Positions 10,584 through 23,500 of a stretch of DNA of 64,000 nt are shown here, piece after piece. The first letter of the stretch is position 1. Each line of letters starts with the position of its first letter. Source of the DNA: Argopecten irradians. Its lineage: Eukaryota; Mollusca; Bivalvia; Pectinida; Pectinidae. Where the stretch lies: positions 63,571,567 to 63,635,566 of the forward strand of contig NC_091135.1 in assembly GCF_041381155.1 (NCBI RefSeq). The letters run 5' to 3'. The position numbers and the translations under genes were made by a program. The notes under the pieces were generated by a model. That model did not search any database, had not been told where the DNA came from, and saw nothing but the letters and a program-made list of their open reading frames with translations.

Positions 10584-13500
10584 CAGCAGCTGGTGACGAA
10601 TGGTATTGGTAGGACCCACATTTGGCCTCCCTTGTAGGAAGGTCAGCAACTGGTGACGAATGGTATTGGTAGGACCCACATTTGGCCTCCCTTGTAAGGA
10701 GGTCAGCAGCTGGTGACGAATGGTATTGGTAGGACCCACATTTGGCCTCCCTTGTGGGGAGGTCAGCAGCTGGTGACGAATGGTATTGGTAGGACCCACA
10801 TTTGGCCTCCCTTGTAGGGAGGTCAGCAGCTGGTGATGAATGGTATTGGTAGGACCCACATTTGGCCTCCCTTGTAAGGAGGTCAGCAGCTGGTGACAAA
10901 TGGTATTGGTAGGACCCACATTTGGCCTCCCTTGTAAGGAGGTCAGCAGCTGGTGACGAATGGTATTGGTAGGACCCACATTTGGCCTCCCTTGTAAGGA
11001 GGTCAGCAGCTGGTGATGAATGGTATTGGTAGGACCCACATTTGGCCTCCCTTTTAGGGAGGTCAGCAGCTGGTGACGAATGGTATTGGTAGGACCCACA
11101 TTTGGCCTCCCTTGTAAGGAGGTCAGCAGTTGGTGATGAATGGTATTGGTAGGACCCACATTTGGCCTCCCTTGTAAGGAGGTCAGCAACTGGTGACGAA
11201 TGGTATTGGTAGGACCCACATTTGGCCTCCCTTGTAAGGAGGTCAGCAGCTGGTGATGAATGGTATTGGTAGGACCCTCATTTGGCCTCCCTTGCAGGGA
11301 GGTCAGCAGCTGGTGATGAATGGTATTGGTAGGACCCACATTTGGCCTCCCTTGTAAGGAGGTCAGCAGCTGGTGACGAATGGTATTGGTAGGACCCACA
11401 TTTGGCCTCCCTTGTAGGGAGGTCAGCAGCTGGTGACGAATGGTATTGGTAGGACCCACATTTGGCCTCGCTTGTAGGGAGGTCAGCAGCTGGTGATGAA
11501 TGGTATTGGTAGGACCCACATTTGGCCTCCCTTGTAAGGAGGTCAGCAGCTGGTGACGAATGGTATTGGTAGGACCCACATTTGGCCTCCCTTGTAAGGA
11601 GGTCAGCAGCTGGTGACGAATGGTATTGGTAGGACCCACATTTGGCCTCCCTTGTATGGAGGTCAGCAGCTGGTGATGAATGGTATTGGTAGGACCCACA
11701 TTTGGCCTCCCTTGAAGGAAGGTCAGCAGCTGGTGACGAATGGTATTGGTAGGACCCACATTTGGCCTCCCTTGAAGGAAGGTCAGCAGCTGGTGATGAA
11801 TGGTATTGGTAGGACCCACATTTGGCCTCCCTTTTAGGGAGGTCAGCAGCTGGTGATGAATGGTATTGGTAGGACCCACATTTGGCCTCCCTTGTAAGGA
11901 GGTCAGCTACTGGTGACGAATGGTATTGGTAGGACCCACATTTGGCCTCCCTTGTAAGGAGGTCAGCAACTGGTGACGAATGGTATTGGTAGGAACCACA
12001 TTTGGCCTCCCTTGTAAGGAGGTCAGCAGCTGGTGATGAATGGTATTGGTAGGACCCTCATTTGGGCTCCCTTGCAGGGAGGTCAGCAGCTGGTGATGAA
12101 TGGTATTGGTAGGACCCACATTTGGCCTCCCTTGTAGGGAGGTCAGCAGCTGGTGACGAATGGTATTGGTAGGACCCACATTTGGCCTCCCTTGTAGGGA
12201 GGTCAGCAGCTGGTGATGAATGGTATTGGTAGGACCCACATTTGGCCTCCCTTGTAAGGAGGTCAGCAGCTGGTGACGAATGGTATTGGTAGGACCCACA
12301 TTTGGCCTCCCTTGTAAGGAGGTCAGCAGCTGGTGACGAATGGTATTGGTAGGACCCACATTTGGGCTCCCTTGCAGGGAGGTCAGCAGCTGGTGATGAA
12401 TGGTATTGGTAGGACCCACATTTGGCCTCCCTTGTAGGGAGGTCAGCAGCTGGTGACGAATGGTATTGGTAGGACCCACATTTGGCCTCCCTTGTAGGGA
12501 GGTCAGCAGCTGGTGATGAATGGTATTGGTAGGACCCACATTTGGCCTCCCTTGTAAGGAGGTCAGCAGCTGGTGACGAATGGTATTGGTAGGACCCACA
12601 TTTGGCCTCCCTTGTAAGGGTCAGCAGCTGGTGACGAATGGTATTGGTAGGACCCACATCATTTTGGCCTCCCTTGTATGGAGGTCAGCAGCTGGTGATG
12701 AATGGTATTGGTAGGACCCACATTTGGCCTCCCTTGAAGGAAGGTCAGCAGCTGGTGACGAATGGTATTGGTAGGACCCACATTTGGCCTCCCTTGAAGG
12801 AAGGTCAGCAGCTGGTGATGAATGGTATTGGTAGGACCCACATTTGGCCTCCCTTTTAGGGAGGTCAGCAGCTGGTGATGAATGGTATTGGTAGGACCCA
12901 CATTTGGCCTCCCTTGTAAGGAGGTCAGCTACTGGTGACGAATGGTATTGGTAGGACCCACATTTGGCCTCCCTTGTAAGGAGGTCAGCAACTGGTGACG
13001 AATGGTATTGGTAGGAACCACATTTGGCCTCCCTTGTAAGGAGGTCAGCAGCTGGTGATGAATGGTATTGGTAGGACCCTCATTTGGCCTCCCTTGCAGG
13101 GAGGTCAGCAGCTGGTGATGAATGGTATTGGTAGGACCCACATTTGGCCTCCCTTGTAAGGAGGTCAGCAGCTGGTGACGAATGGTATTGGTAGGACCCA
13201 CATTTGGCCTCCCTTGTAGGGAGGTCAGCAGCTGGTGATGAATGGTATTGGTAGGACCCACATTTGGCCTCCCTTGTAAGGAGGTCAGCAGCTGGTGACG
13301 AATGGTATTGGTAGGACCCACATTTGGCCTCCCTTGAGGAGGTCAGCAGCCGAATGGTATTGGTGGACCCACATTTGGCCTCCCTTGTATTGTAGGACCC
13401 ACATTTGGCTCCTTGTAGGAGGTCAGCAGCTGGTGATGAATGGTATTGGTAGGACCCACATTTGGCCTCCCTTGTAAGGAGGTCAGCAGCTGGTGACGAA

Positions 13501-15780
13501 TGGTATTGGTAGGACCCACATTTGGCCTCCCTTGTAGGAGGTCAGCAGCTGGTGACGAATGGTATTGGTAGGACCCACATTTGGCCTCCCTTGTAGGGAG
13601 GTCAGCAGCTGGTGATGAATGGTATTGGTAGGACCCACATTTGGCCTCCCTTGTAAGGAGGTCAGCAGCTGGTGACGAATGGTATTGGTAGGACCCACAT
13701 TTGGCCTCCCTTGTAAGGAGGTCAGCAGCTGGTGACGAATGGTATTGGTAGGACCCACATTTGGCCTCCCTTGTAAGGAGGTCAGCAGCTGGTGATGAAT
13801 GGTATTGGTAGGACCCACATTTGGCCTCCCTTGTAAGGAGGTCAGCAGCTGGTGATGAATGGTATTGGTAGGACCCACATTTGGCCTCCCTTGTAGGGAG
13901 GTCAGCAGCTGGTGATGAATGGTATTGGTAGGACCCACATTTGGCCTCCCTTGAAGGAAGGTCAGCAGCTGGTGATGAATGGTATTGGTAGGACCCACAT
14001 TTGGCCTCCCTTTTAGGGAGGTCAGCAGCTGGTGACGAATGGTATTGGTAGGACCCACATTTGGCCTCCCTTGTAAGGAGGTCAGCAGCTGGTGACGAAT
14101 GGTATTGGTAGGACCCACATTTGGCCTCCCTTGTAGGAGTCAATGGGAGGTCAGCAATTTGCCTCCCTGTAGGTGTCGAATGGTATTGGTAGGACCCACA
14201 TTTGGCCTCCCTTGTAAGGAGGTCAGCAGCTGGTGATGAATGGTATTGGTAGGACCCACATTTGGCCTCCCTTGTAAGGAGGTCAGCAGCTGGTGATGAA
14301 TGGTATTGGTAGGACCCACATTTGGCCTCCCTTGTAGGGAGGTCAGCAGCTGGTGACGAATGGTATTGGTAGGACCCACATTTGGCCTCCCTTGTAGGGA
14401 GGTCAGCAGCTGGTGACGAATGGTATTGGTAGGACCCACATTTGGCCTCCCTTGTAGGGAGGTCAGCAGCTGGTGATGAATGGTATTGGTAGGACCCACA
14501 TTTGGCCTCCCTTGTAAGGAGGTCAGCAGCTGGTGATGAATGGTATTGGTAGGACCCACATTTGGCCTCCCTTGTAAGGAGGTCAGCAGCTGGTGATGAA
14601 TGGTATTGGTAGGACCCACATTTGGCCTCCCTTGTAAGGAGGTCAGCAGCTGGTGATGAATGGTATTGGTAGGACCCACATTTGGCCTCCCTTGTAAGGA
14701 GGTCAGCAGCTGGTGATGAATGGTATTGGTAGGACCCACATTTGGCCTCCCTTGTAGGGAGGTCAGCAGCTGGTGATGAATGGTATTGGTAGGACCCACA
14801 TTTGGCCTCCCTTTTAGGGAGGTCAGCAGCTGGTGACGAATGGTATTGGTAGGACCCACATTTGGCCTCCCTAGTATGGAGGTCAGCAGCTGGTGATGAA
14901 TGGTATTGGTAGGACCACATTTGGCCTCCCTTGTAAGGAGGTCAGCAGTGGTGATGAATGGTATTGGTAGGACCCACATTTGGCCTCCCTTGTAAGGAGG
15001 TCAGCAGTTGGTGATGAATGGTATTGGTAGGACCCACATTTGGCCTCCCTTGTAAGGAGGTCAGCAGCTGGTGATGAATGGTATTGGTAGGACCCACATT
15101 TGGCCTCCCTTGTAAGGAGGTCAGCAGCTGGTGATGAATGGTATTGGTAGGACCCACATTTGGCCTCCCTTGTAAGGAGGTCAGCAGCTGGTGATGAATG
15201 GTATTGGTAGGACCCACATTTGGCCTCCCTTGTAAGGAGGTCAGCAGCTGGTGATGAATGGTATTGGTAGGACCCACATTTGGCCTCCCTTGTAGGGAGG
15301 TCAGCAGCTGGTGATGAATGGTATTGGTAGGACCCACATTTGGCCTCCCTTGTAAGGAGGTCAGCAGCTGGTGACGAATGGTATTGGTAGGACCCACATT
15401 TGGCCTCCCTTGTAAGGAAGTCAACAGCTGGTGATGAATGGTATTGGTAGGACCCACATTTGGCCTCCCTTGTAAGGAGGTCAGCAGCTGGTGATGAATG
15501 GTATCGGTAGGACCCACATTTGGCCTCCCTTGTAAGGAGGTCAGCAACTGGTGACTAATGGTATTGGTAGGACCCACATTTGGCCTCCCTTGTAAGGAAG
15601 TCAACAGCTGGTGAGGAATGGTATTGGTAGGACCCACATTTGGCCTCCCTTGTAGGGAGGTCAGCAGCTGGTGACGAATGGTATTGGTAGGACCCACATT
15701 TGGCCTCCTTTGTAGGGAGGTCAGCAGCTGGTAATGAATGGTATTGGTAGGACCCACATTTGGCCTCCTTTGTAGGGAGG
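10584..15780. repeat. Minisatellite, 60-bp unit, ~86 copies, with a hairpin in every unit
   Basis: About 86 tandem copies of a 60-bp unit are anchored by AATGGTATTGGTAGGACCCA, CATTTGGCCTCCCTTGTA and GGAGGTCAGCAGCTGGTGA. Most substitutions fall at a few diagnostic positions: TGACGAA or TGATGAA, and TTGTAAGG, TTGTAGGG, TTTTAGGG or TTGAAGGA. CCTCCC and GGGAGG, or CCTCC and GGAGG, flank a 5-7-nt loop, so each unit can form a stem-loop. The unit also carries the E-box CAGCTG. Two minus-strand frames are open across much of it (GPTNTIRHQLLTSLQGRPNV and CGSYQYHSSPAADLPTREAK repeats), a sign of stop-free units rather than coding. Irregular units lie near 12615-12660, 13335-13430 and 14140-14180. A block of about 0.65 kb from 11641 recurs about 1022 bp later. 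Confidence 0.97.
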
Positions 15781-15830
15781 CCGGTTACTGTGTCTGATCG
15801 TAATTATATAACAAGGACATAGTCATTCAG

Positions 15831-16780
15831 ATCCCCCGCCAATGGAGATATCAAAGCTGAAGTAAGTTTGATTGTGGAGAATTATGTGTATGAAAAAAAC
15901 CCAGGAAAAAGGAAGTTGAGCTAAAGAAAGATGGAGTATAATTCAAGTAGAGCGGGGCTGCAATTGTTGAATCAGGTATACAGCCTTGACATTTATATAG
16001 ACTATATACACACAGATGGGTGGAGTTTTGCAAAGTAACATTTATCATTTACCATGATATTTTCAGCAATATTTCCATGGTAACGGAAAAAGTGCAAAAA
16101 ATGAAAACCTAAAAATAGCAAAAGGTACTACTAGACCATAAAAAGAATGTGTCTATGAAGTTTCGTGGAAATATCTCTGCTGGTTTTAGAGTTATGCTGC
16201 GGAAACGAACCTGGTACAAAAATACGATATTTTCAGCAATGTTTCCATGGTTACGGAAAAAGTGCAAAAAATGGAAACCTAAAAATAGCAAAAGGCACTA
16301 CTAGACCATAAGAACAATGTGTCTATGAAGTTTCGTGAAAATATCTCTGCTTGTTTTAGAGTTGTGCTCCGGAAACGATTCTTACACAAAAATCTGCCAT
16401 TTTCAGCAATGTTTCCATGGTTACAGAAAAAAGTACAAAAAGTGAAAACCTTAAAATAGCAAAAGGCACTACTAGACCATAAGACCAATGTGTCTATGAA
16501 GTTTCGTGGAAATATCTCTGCTGGTTTTAGAGTTATGCTCCGGAAACGAACCTGGTACACAAATATGATATTTTCAGCAATGTTTCCATGGTTACGGAAA
16601 AAATGCAAAAAATGAAAACCTAAAAATAGCAAAAGGCACTACTAGACCATAAGACCAATGTGTGTATGAAGTTTCGTGGAAATATCTCTACTGGTTTTAA
16701 AGTTATGCTCCGGAAACCATTCGTACGGATGGACGGAACCCATTTGTATATCCCCCGCCAACTTCGTTGGGCGGGGGATA
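15831..16780 (+). mobile_element. Pearl/HINE-like non-autonomous element with four ~170-bp core repeats
   Basis: The left end carries ATCCCCCGCCAA (from 15831). The right end is a strong stem-loop at 16749-16780, whose 11-bp arms TATCCCCCGCC and GGCGGGGGATA repeat that motif. Between them are four copies of a ~170-bp core, with TTTCCATGG at about 16072, 16242, 16412 and 16583, and a short ACGGATGGACGG tract just before the right end. Terminal motif, tandem core, ACGG-type tract and terminal hairpin match the described layout of bivalve pearl elements, which are thought to be moved by Helentrons. There is no coding capacity. The architecture is seen; the family name is inferred. Confidence 0.65.
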
Positions 16781-17546
16781 ATTAACTTTACATTATAAGA
16801 ACGTTTAAGTATTCTGTCTTGATCAAGGGCACTGACTACTTAACCATCCTTTTGTCTACTCCATTTGAATTATTTTTTTTGTCTATGTCCAAAGCTTTAT
16901 TAAAAACATTCTCATTTTATTTCATCATACATACCTGAATTATCTTCCACAAATCTCAAATGCAAATAATAAATACAAATGTCTGGTGATGTTACCATAT
17001 TTTTTCTGAGTACGTTTTGCCCTTATACCCCAAGGTCTAATTGTCTTTTTATTAGTAAATCTTATCTGTACTTCCAACATATTTAAAAGTGTATTTGGTG
17101 ACAAAATTAAATTAGCAGTTACCAACATCCATTCCTGGACTAATTTACGTGGAGCACTACCCTCCCTTTGTGGTCTTTACTTCAGATTATCATGTTTATA
17201 CCTTTGAAAATTGGCTTCACATTTCCCAAACTACTAAAACTACAGTAGATATTTCTATTGTATCTGTCCTTATAAAGCATAACTGCTGTCTAACAGAAAG
17301 TTTTGATTAAATAAGTATGTTTAACATGCCCCATAGGAGTTATGCCAAGGGATGGCCGAATCACACTCTGGAATAAGCGACCTTTTTGACAGAGTTCTCC
17401 TTGATGGAGAAAATGTGACTCCAGTACCATTTAACCTTACCTATGAGGACAATCTCTCAATGGTCAAAGACTGATGTCAGGTAAAATGGATATATCTGGT
17501 TACAGTATCAAGATTCCCTGACCTGTCCTTGGGACACCCTTGTAAA
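16781..17546. other. Unique AT-rich spacer, nothing recognised
   Basis: This non-repetitive DNA lies between a pearl-like element and the 42-bp array. Only frames of about 60 residues are present and no motif or RNA gene is recognised. Confidence 0.5.
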
Positions 17547-20500
17547 GATGACAGAGGCCATGACCTATAACACACTGACATTTGTACTGATAACAGAGGC
17601 CATGACCTATAACACACTGACCTTTGTACTGATGACAGAGGCCATGACCTATAACACACTGACCTTTGTATTGATGACAGAGGCCATGACCTATAATACA
17701 CTGCACTTTGTACTGATGACAGAGGCCATGACCTATAACACACTGACCTTTGTACTGTTGACAGAGGTCATGACCTATATCACACTGACCTTTGTACTGA
17801 TGACAGAGGCCATGACCTATTACACACTGACCTTTGTACTGTTGACAGAGGTCATGACCTATAACACACTGACCTTTGTTCTGATGACAGAGGTCATGAC
17901 CTATAACACACTGACCTTTGTATTGATGACAGAGGCAATGACCTATAACACACTGACCTTTGTACTGATGACAGAGACATAACCTATAACACTCTGACAT
18001 TTGTACTGATTACAGAGGTCATGACCTATATCACACTGACCTTTGAACTGATGACAGAGGTCATGACCTATAACACACTGACATTTGTACTGATGACAGA
18101 GGCCATTGCCTATAACACACTGGCCTTTGTACTGATGACAGAGGCCATGACCTATAACAGACTGACCTTTGTACTGATGACAGAGGCCATGACCTATAAC
18201 ACACTGACCTTTGTATTGATGACAGAGGCCATGACCTATAATACACTGCACTTTGTACTGATGACAGAGGCCATGACCTATAACACACTGACCTTTGTAC
18301 TGTTGACAGAGGTCATGACCTATATCACACTGACCTTTGTACTGATGACAGAGGCCATGACCTATTACACACTGACCTTTGTACTGTTGACAGAGGTCAT
18401 GACCTATAACACACTGACCTTTGTTCTGATGACAGAGGTCATGACCTATAACACACTGACCTTTGTATTGATGACAGAGGCAATGACCTATAACACACCT
18501 TACAGAGGTCATGACCTATAACACACTGACCTTTGTACTGATGACAGAGGCCATGACCTATAACACACTGACCTTTGTACTGATGACAGAGGTCATGACC
18601 TATAACACACTGACCTTTGTACTGATGACAGAGGCCATGACCTATAACACACTGACATTTGTACTGATGACAGAGGCCATGACCTATAACACACTGACCT
18701 TTGTACTGATGACAGAGGCCATGACCTATAACACACTGACCTTTGTACTGATGACAGAGGCCATGACCTATAACACACTGACCTTTGTACTGATGACAGA
18801 GGCCATGACCTATAAACACTGATATTGTACTATGAAGAGGCCATGACCTTAACACACTGACCTTTGTACTGATGACAGAGGCCATGACCTATAACACACT
18901 GACCTTTGTATTGATGACAGAGGCCATGACCTATAATACACTGACCTTTGTACTGATGACAGAGGCCATGACCTATAACACACTGACCTTTGTACTGTTG
19001 ACAGAGGTCATGACCTATATCACACTGACCTTTGTACTGATGACAGAGGCCATGACCTATAACACACTGACCTTTGTACTGTTGACAGAGGTCATGACCT
19101 ATAACACACTGACCTTTGTACTGATGACAGAGGCCATGGCCTATAACACACTGACCTTTGTATTGATGACAGAGGTCATGACCTATATCACACTAAACTT
19201 TGTACTGATGACAGAGGCCTTGACCTATAACACACTGACCTTTGTATTAATGATAGAGGCCATGACCTATTACACACTGACCTTTGTATTGATGACAGAG
19301 GCCATGAGCTATAACATACTGACCTTTGTACTGATGACAGAGGTTATGACCTATAACACACTGACCTTTGTATTGATGACAGAGGCCATGACCTATAACA
19401 CACTGAACTTTGTACTGATAACAGAGTCATAACCTATAACACACTGACCTTTGTACTGATGACAGAGGCCATGACCTATAACACACTGATCTTTGTACTG
19501 ATCACAGAGGCCATGGCCTATAACACACTGACATTTGTACTGTTGACAGAGGTTATGACCTGTAACACACTGACCTTTGTACTGATCACAGAGGCCATGG
19601 CCTATAACACACTGACCTTTGTACTGATGAGAGAGGCCATCGCCTATAACACGCTGACCTTTGTATTGATGACAGAAGCCATGACCTATAATACACTGAC
19701 ATTTGTACTGCTGATAGAGGCCATGACCTTTACCACACTGACCTTTGTACTGATGACAGAGGCCATGACCTATAACACACTGATCCTTGTACTGATGACA
19801 GAGGTCATGACCTATATCACACTGACTTTTGTACTGATGACAGAGGCCATGACCTATAACACACTGACTTTTGTACTGATGACAGAGGCCATGACCTATA
19901 ACACACTGATCTTTGTACTGATGACAGAGGTCATGACCTATATCACACTGACTTTTGTACTGATGACAGAGGCCATGACCTATAACACACTGACTTTTGT
20001 ACTGATGATAGAGGCTATGACCTATAACACACTGACCTTTGTACTGATCACAGAGGCCATGACCTATAACACACTGACCTTTGTTCTGATGACAGAGGTC
20101 ATGGCCTATAACACACTGACCTTTGTACTGATGATAGAGGCCATGACCTATTACACACTGACGTTTGTATTGATGACAGAGGTCATGACCTATAACACAC
20201 TGACCTTTGTACTGATGAGAGAGGCCATGGCCCATAACACACTGACCTTTGCTAACACACTGACCTTTGTACTGATGACAGAGGCCATGACCTATAACAC
20301 ACTGACATTTCTACTGTTGACAGAGGTCATGACCTATAACACACTGACCTTTGTACTGATGACAGAGGCCATGGCCTATAACACACTGACCTTTGTACTG
20401 ATGAAAGAGGCCATGGCCCATAACACACTGACCTTTGTACTGATGACAGAGGCCATGACCTATAACACACTGATCTTTGTACTGATGATAGAGGCTATGA

Positions 20501-23500
20501 CCTATAACACACTGACCTTTGTATTGATGATAGAGGCCATGACCTATTACACACTGACGTTTGTATTGATGACAGAGGCCATGATCTATATCACACTGAC
20601 TTTTGTACTGATGACAGAGGCCATGACCTATAACACACTGACTTTTGTATTGATGACAGAGGTCATGACCTATAACACACTGACCTTTGTACTGATGACA
20701 GAGGCCATGACCTATAACACACTGACCTTTGTACTGATGAGAGAGGCCATGGCCCATAACACACTGACCTTTGTATTGATGACAGAGGTCATGACCTATA
20801 TCACACTAAACTTTGTACTGATGACAGAGGCCTTGACCTATAACACACTGACCTTTGTATTAATGATAGAGGCCATGACCTATTACACACTGACCTTTGT
20901 ATTGATGACAGAGGCCATGAGCTATAACATACTGACCTTTGTACTGATGACAGAGGTTATGACCTATAACACACTGACCTTTGTATTGATGACAGAGGCC
21001 ATGACCTATAACACACTGAACTTTGTACTGATAACAGAGTCATAACCTATAACACACTGACCTTTGTACTGATGACAGAGGCCATGACCTATAACACACT
21101 GATCTTTGTACTGATCACAGAGGCCATGGCCTATAACACACTGACATTTGTACTGTTGACAGAGGTTATGACCTGTAACACACTGACCTTTGTACTGATC
21201 ACAGAGGCCATGGCCTATAACACACTGACCTTTGTACTGATGAGAGAGGCCATGGCCTATAACACGCTGACCTTTGTATTGATGACAGAAGCCATGACCT
21301 ATAATACACTGACATTTGTACTGATGATAGAGGCCATGACCTTTACCACACTGACCTTTGTACTGATGACAGAGGCCATGACCTATAACACACTGATCTT
21401 TGTACTGATGACAGAGGTCATGACCTATATCACACTGACTTTTGTACTGATGACAGAGGCCATGACCTATAACACACTGACTTTTGTACTGATGACAGAG
21501 GCCATGACCTATAACACACTGATCTTTGTACTGATGACAGAGGCCATGACCTATAACACACTGATCTTTGTACTGATGACAGAGGTCATGACCTATATCA
21601 CACTGACTTTTGTACTGATGACAGAGGCCATGACCTATAACACACTGACTTTTGTACTGATGACAGAGGCCATGACCTATAACACACTGACCTTTGTACT
21701 GATCACAGAGGCCATGACCTATAACACACTGACCTTTGTTCTGATGACAGAGGTCATGGCCTATAACACACTGACCTTTGTACTGATGATAGAGGCCATG
21801 ACCTATTACACACTGACGTTTGTATTGATGACAGAGGTCATGACCTATAACACACTGACCTTTGTACTGATGAGAGAGGCCATGGCCCATAACACACTGA
21901 CCTTTGTACTGATGACAGAGGCCATGACCTATAACACACTGATCTTTGTACTGATGACAGAGGTCATGACCTATATCACACTGACCTTTGTACTGATGAC
22001 AGAGGCCATGACCTATAACACACTGACATTTGTACTGATGATAGAGGCCATGACCTATAACACACTGACCTTTGTACTAATCACAGAGGCCATGACCTAT
22101 AACACACTGACCTTTGTTCTGATGACAGAGGCCATGGCCTATAACACACTGACCTTTGTATTGATGATAGAGGCCATGACCTATTACACACTGACGTTTG
22201 TATTGATGACAGAGGCCATGACCTATAACACACTGACCTTTATACTGATGACAGAGGTCATGACCTATAACACACTGACCTTTGTACTGATGACAGAGGC
22301 CATGACCTATAACACACTGACCTTTGTACTGATGACAGAGGCCATGACCTATAACACACTGACCTTTGTACTGATGACAGAGGCCATGACCTATAACACA
22401 CTGACCTTTGTATTGATGACAGAGGCCATGGCCTATAACACACTGACCTTTGTACTGATGACAGAGGCCATGGCCTATAACACACTGACCTTTGTACTGA
22501 TCACAGAGGCCATGACCTATAACACACTGACCTTTGTACTGTTGACAGAGGCCATGACCTATAACACACTGAGCTTTGTATTGATGACAGAGGCCATGAC
22601 CTATATCACACTGACCTTTGTACTGATGACAGAGGCCATGATCTATAACACACTGAGCTTTGTAATGTTGACAGAGGTCATGACCTATATCACACTAAAC
22701 GTTGTACTGATGACAGAGGCCTTGACCTGTAACACACTGACCTTTGTATTAATGATATAGGCCATGACCTATTACACACTGACCTTTGTATTGATGACAG
22801 AGGCCATGAGCTATAACATACTGACCTTTGTACTGATGACAGAGGTTATGACCTATAACACACTGACGATGACAGAGGCCATGGCCTATGACACACTGAC
22901 CTTTGTACTGATAACAGAGTCATAACCTAAAACACACTGACCTTTGTACTGATGACAGAGGCCATGACCTATAACACACTGATCTTTGTACTGATCACAG
23001 AGGCCATGGCCTATAACACACTGACATTTGTACTGTTGACAGAGGTTATGACCTATAACACACTGACCTTTGTACTGATCACAGAGGCCATGGCCTATAA
23101 CACACTGACCTTTGTACTGATGAGAGAGGCCATGGCCTATAACACGCTGACCTTTGTATTGATGACAGAAGCCATGACCTATAATACACTGACATTTGTT
23201 CTGATGATACAGGCCATGACCTTTACCACACTGACCTTTGTACTGATGACAGAGGCCATGACCTATAACACACTGACCTTTGTATTGATGACAGACGCCA
23301 TGACCTATAACACACTGACCTTTGTACTGATGAGAGAGCCATGACCTATAACACACTGACCTTTGTATTGATGACAGAGGCCATGGCCTATAACACACTG
23401 ACCTTTGTACTGATGACAGAGGCCATGGCCTATAACACACTGACCTTTGTACTGATGACAGAGGCCATGACCTATAACACACTGACCTTTGTACTGATGA

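Noticed and set aside
13343-14920. 525-residue minus-strand frame and its relatives in the 60-bp array
   Set aside because: Two different minus frames are open over the same bases and the frame switches peptide when a unit has an indel. This is the behaviour of a stop-free repeat, not of a selected protein.
19459-22760. 528- and 562-residue forward frames (MTYNTLTFVL repeats) and reverse Cys-rich frames (HQYKGQCVIGHGLC)
   Set aside because: Both strands are open simultaneously across the 42-bp array, with no non-repeat start or end. Coding on both strands is implausible.
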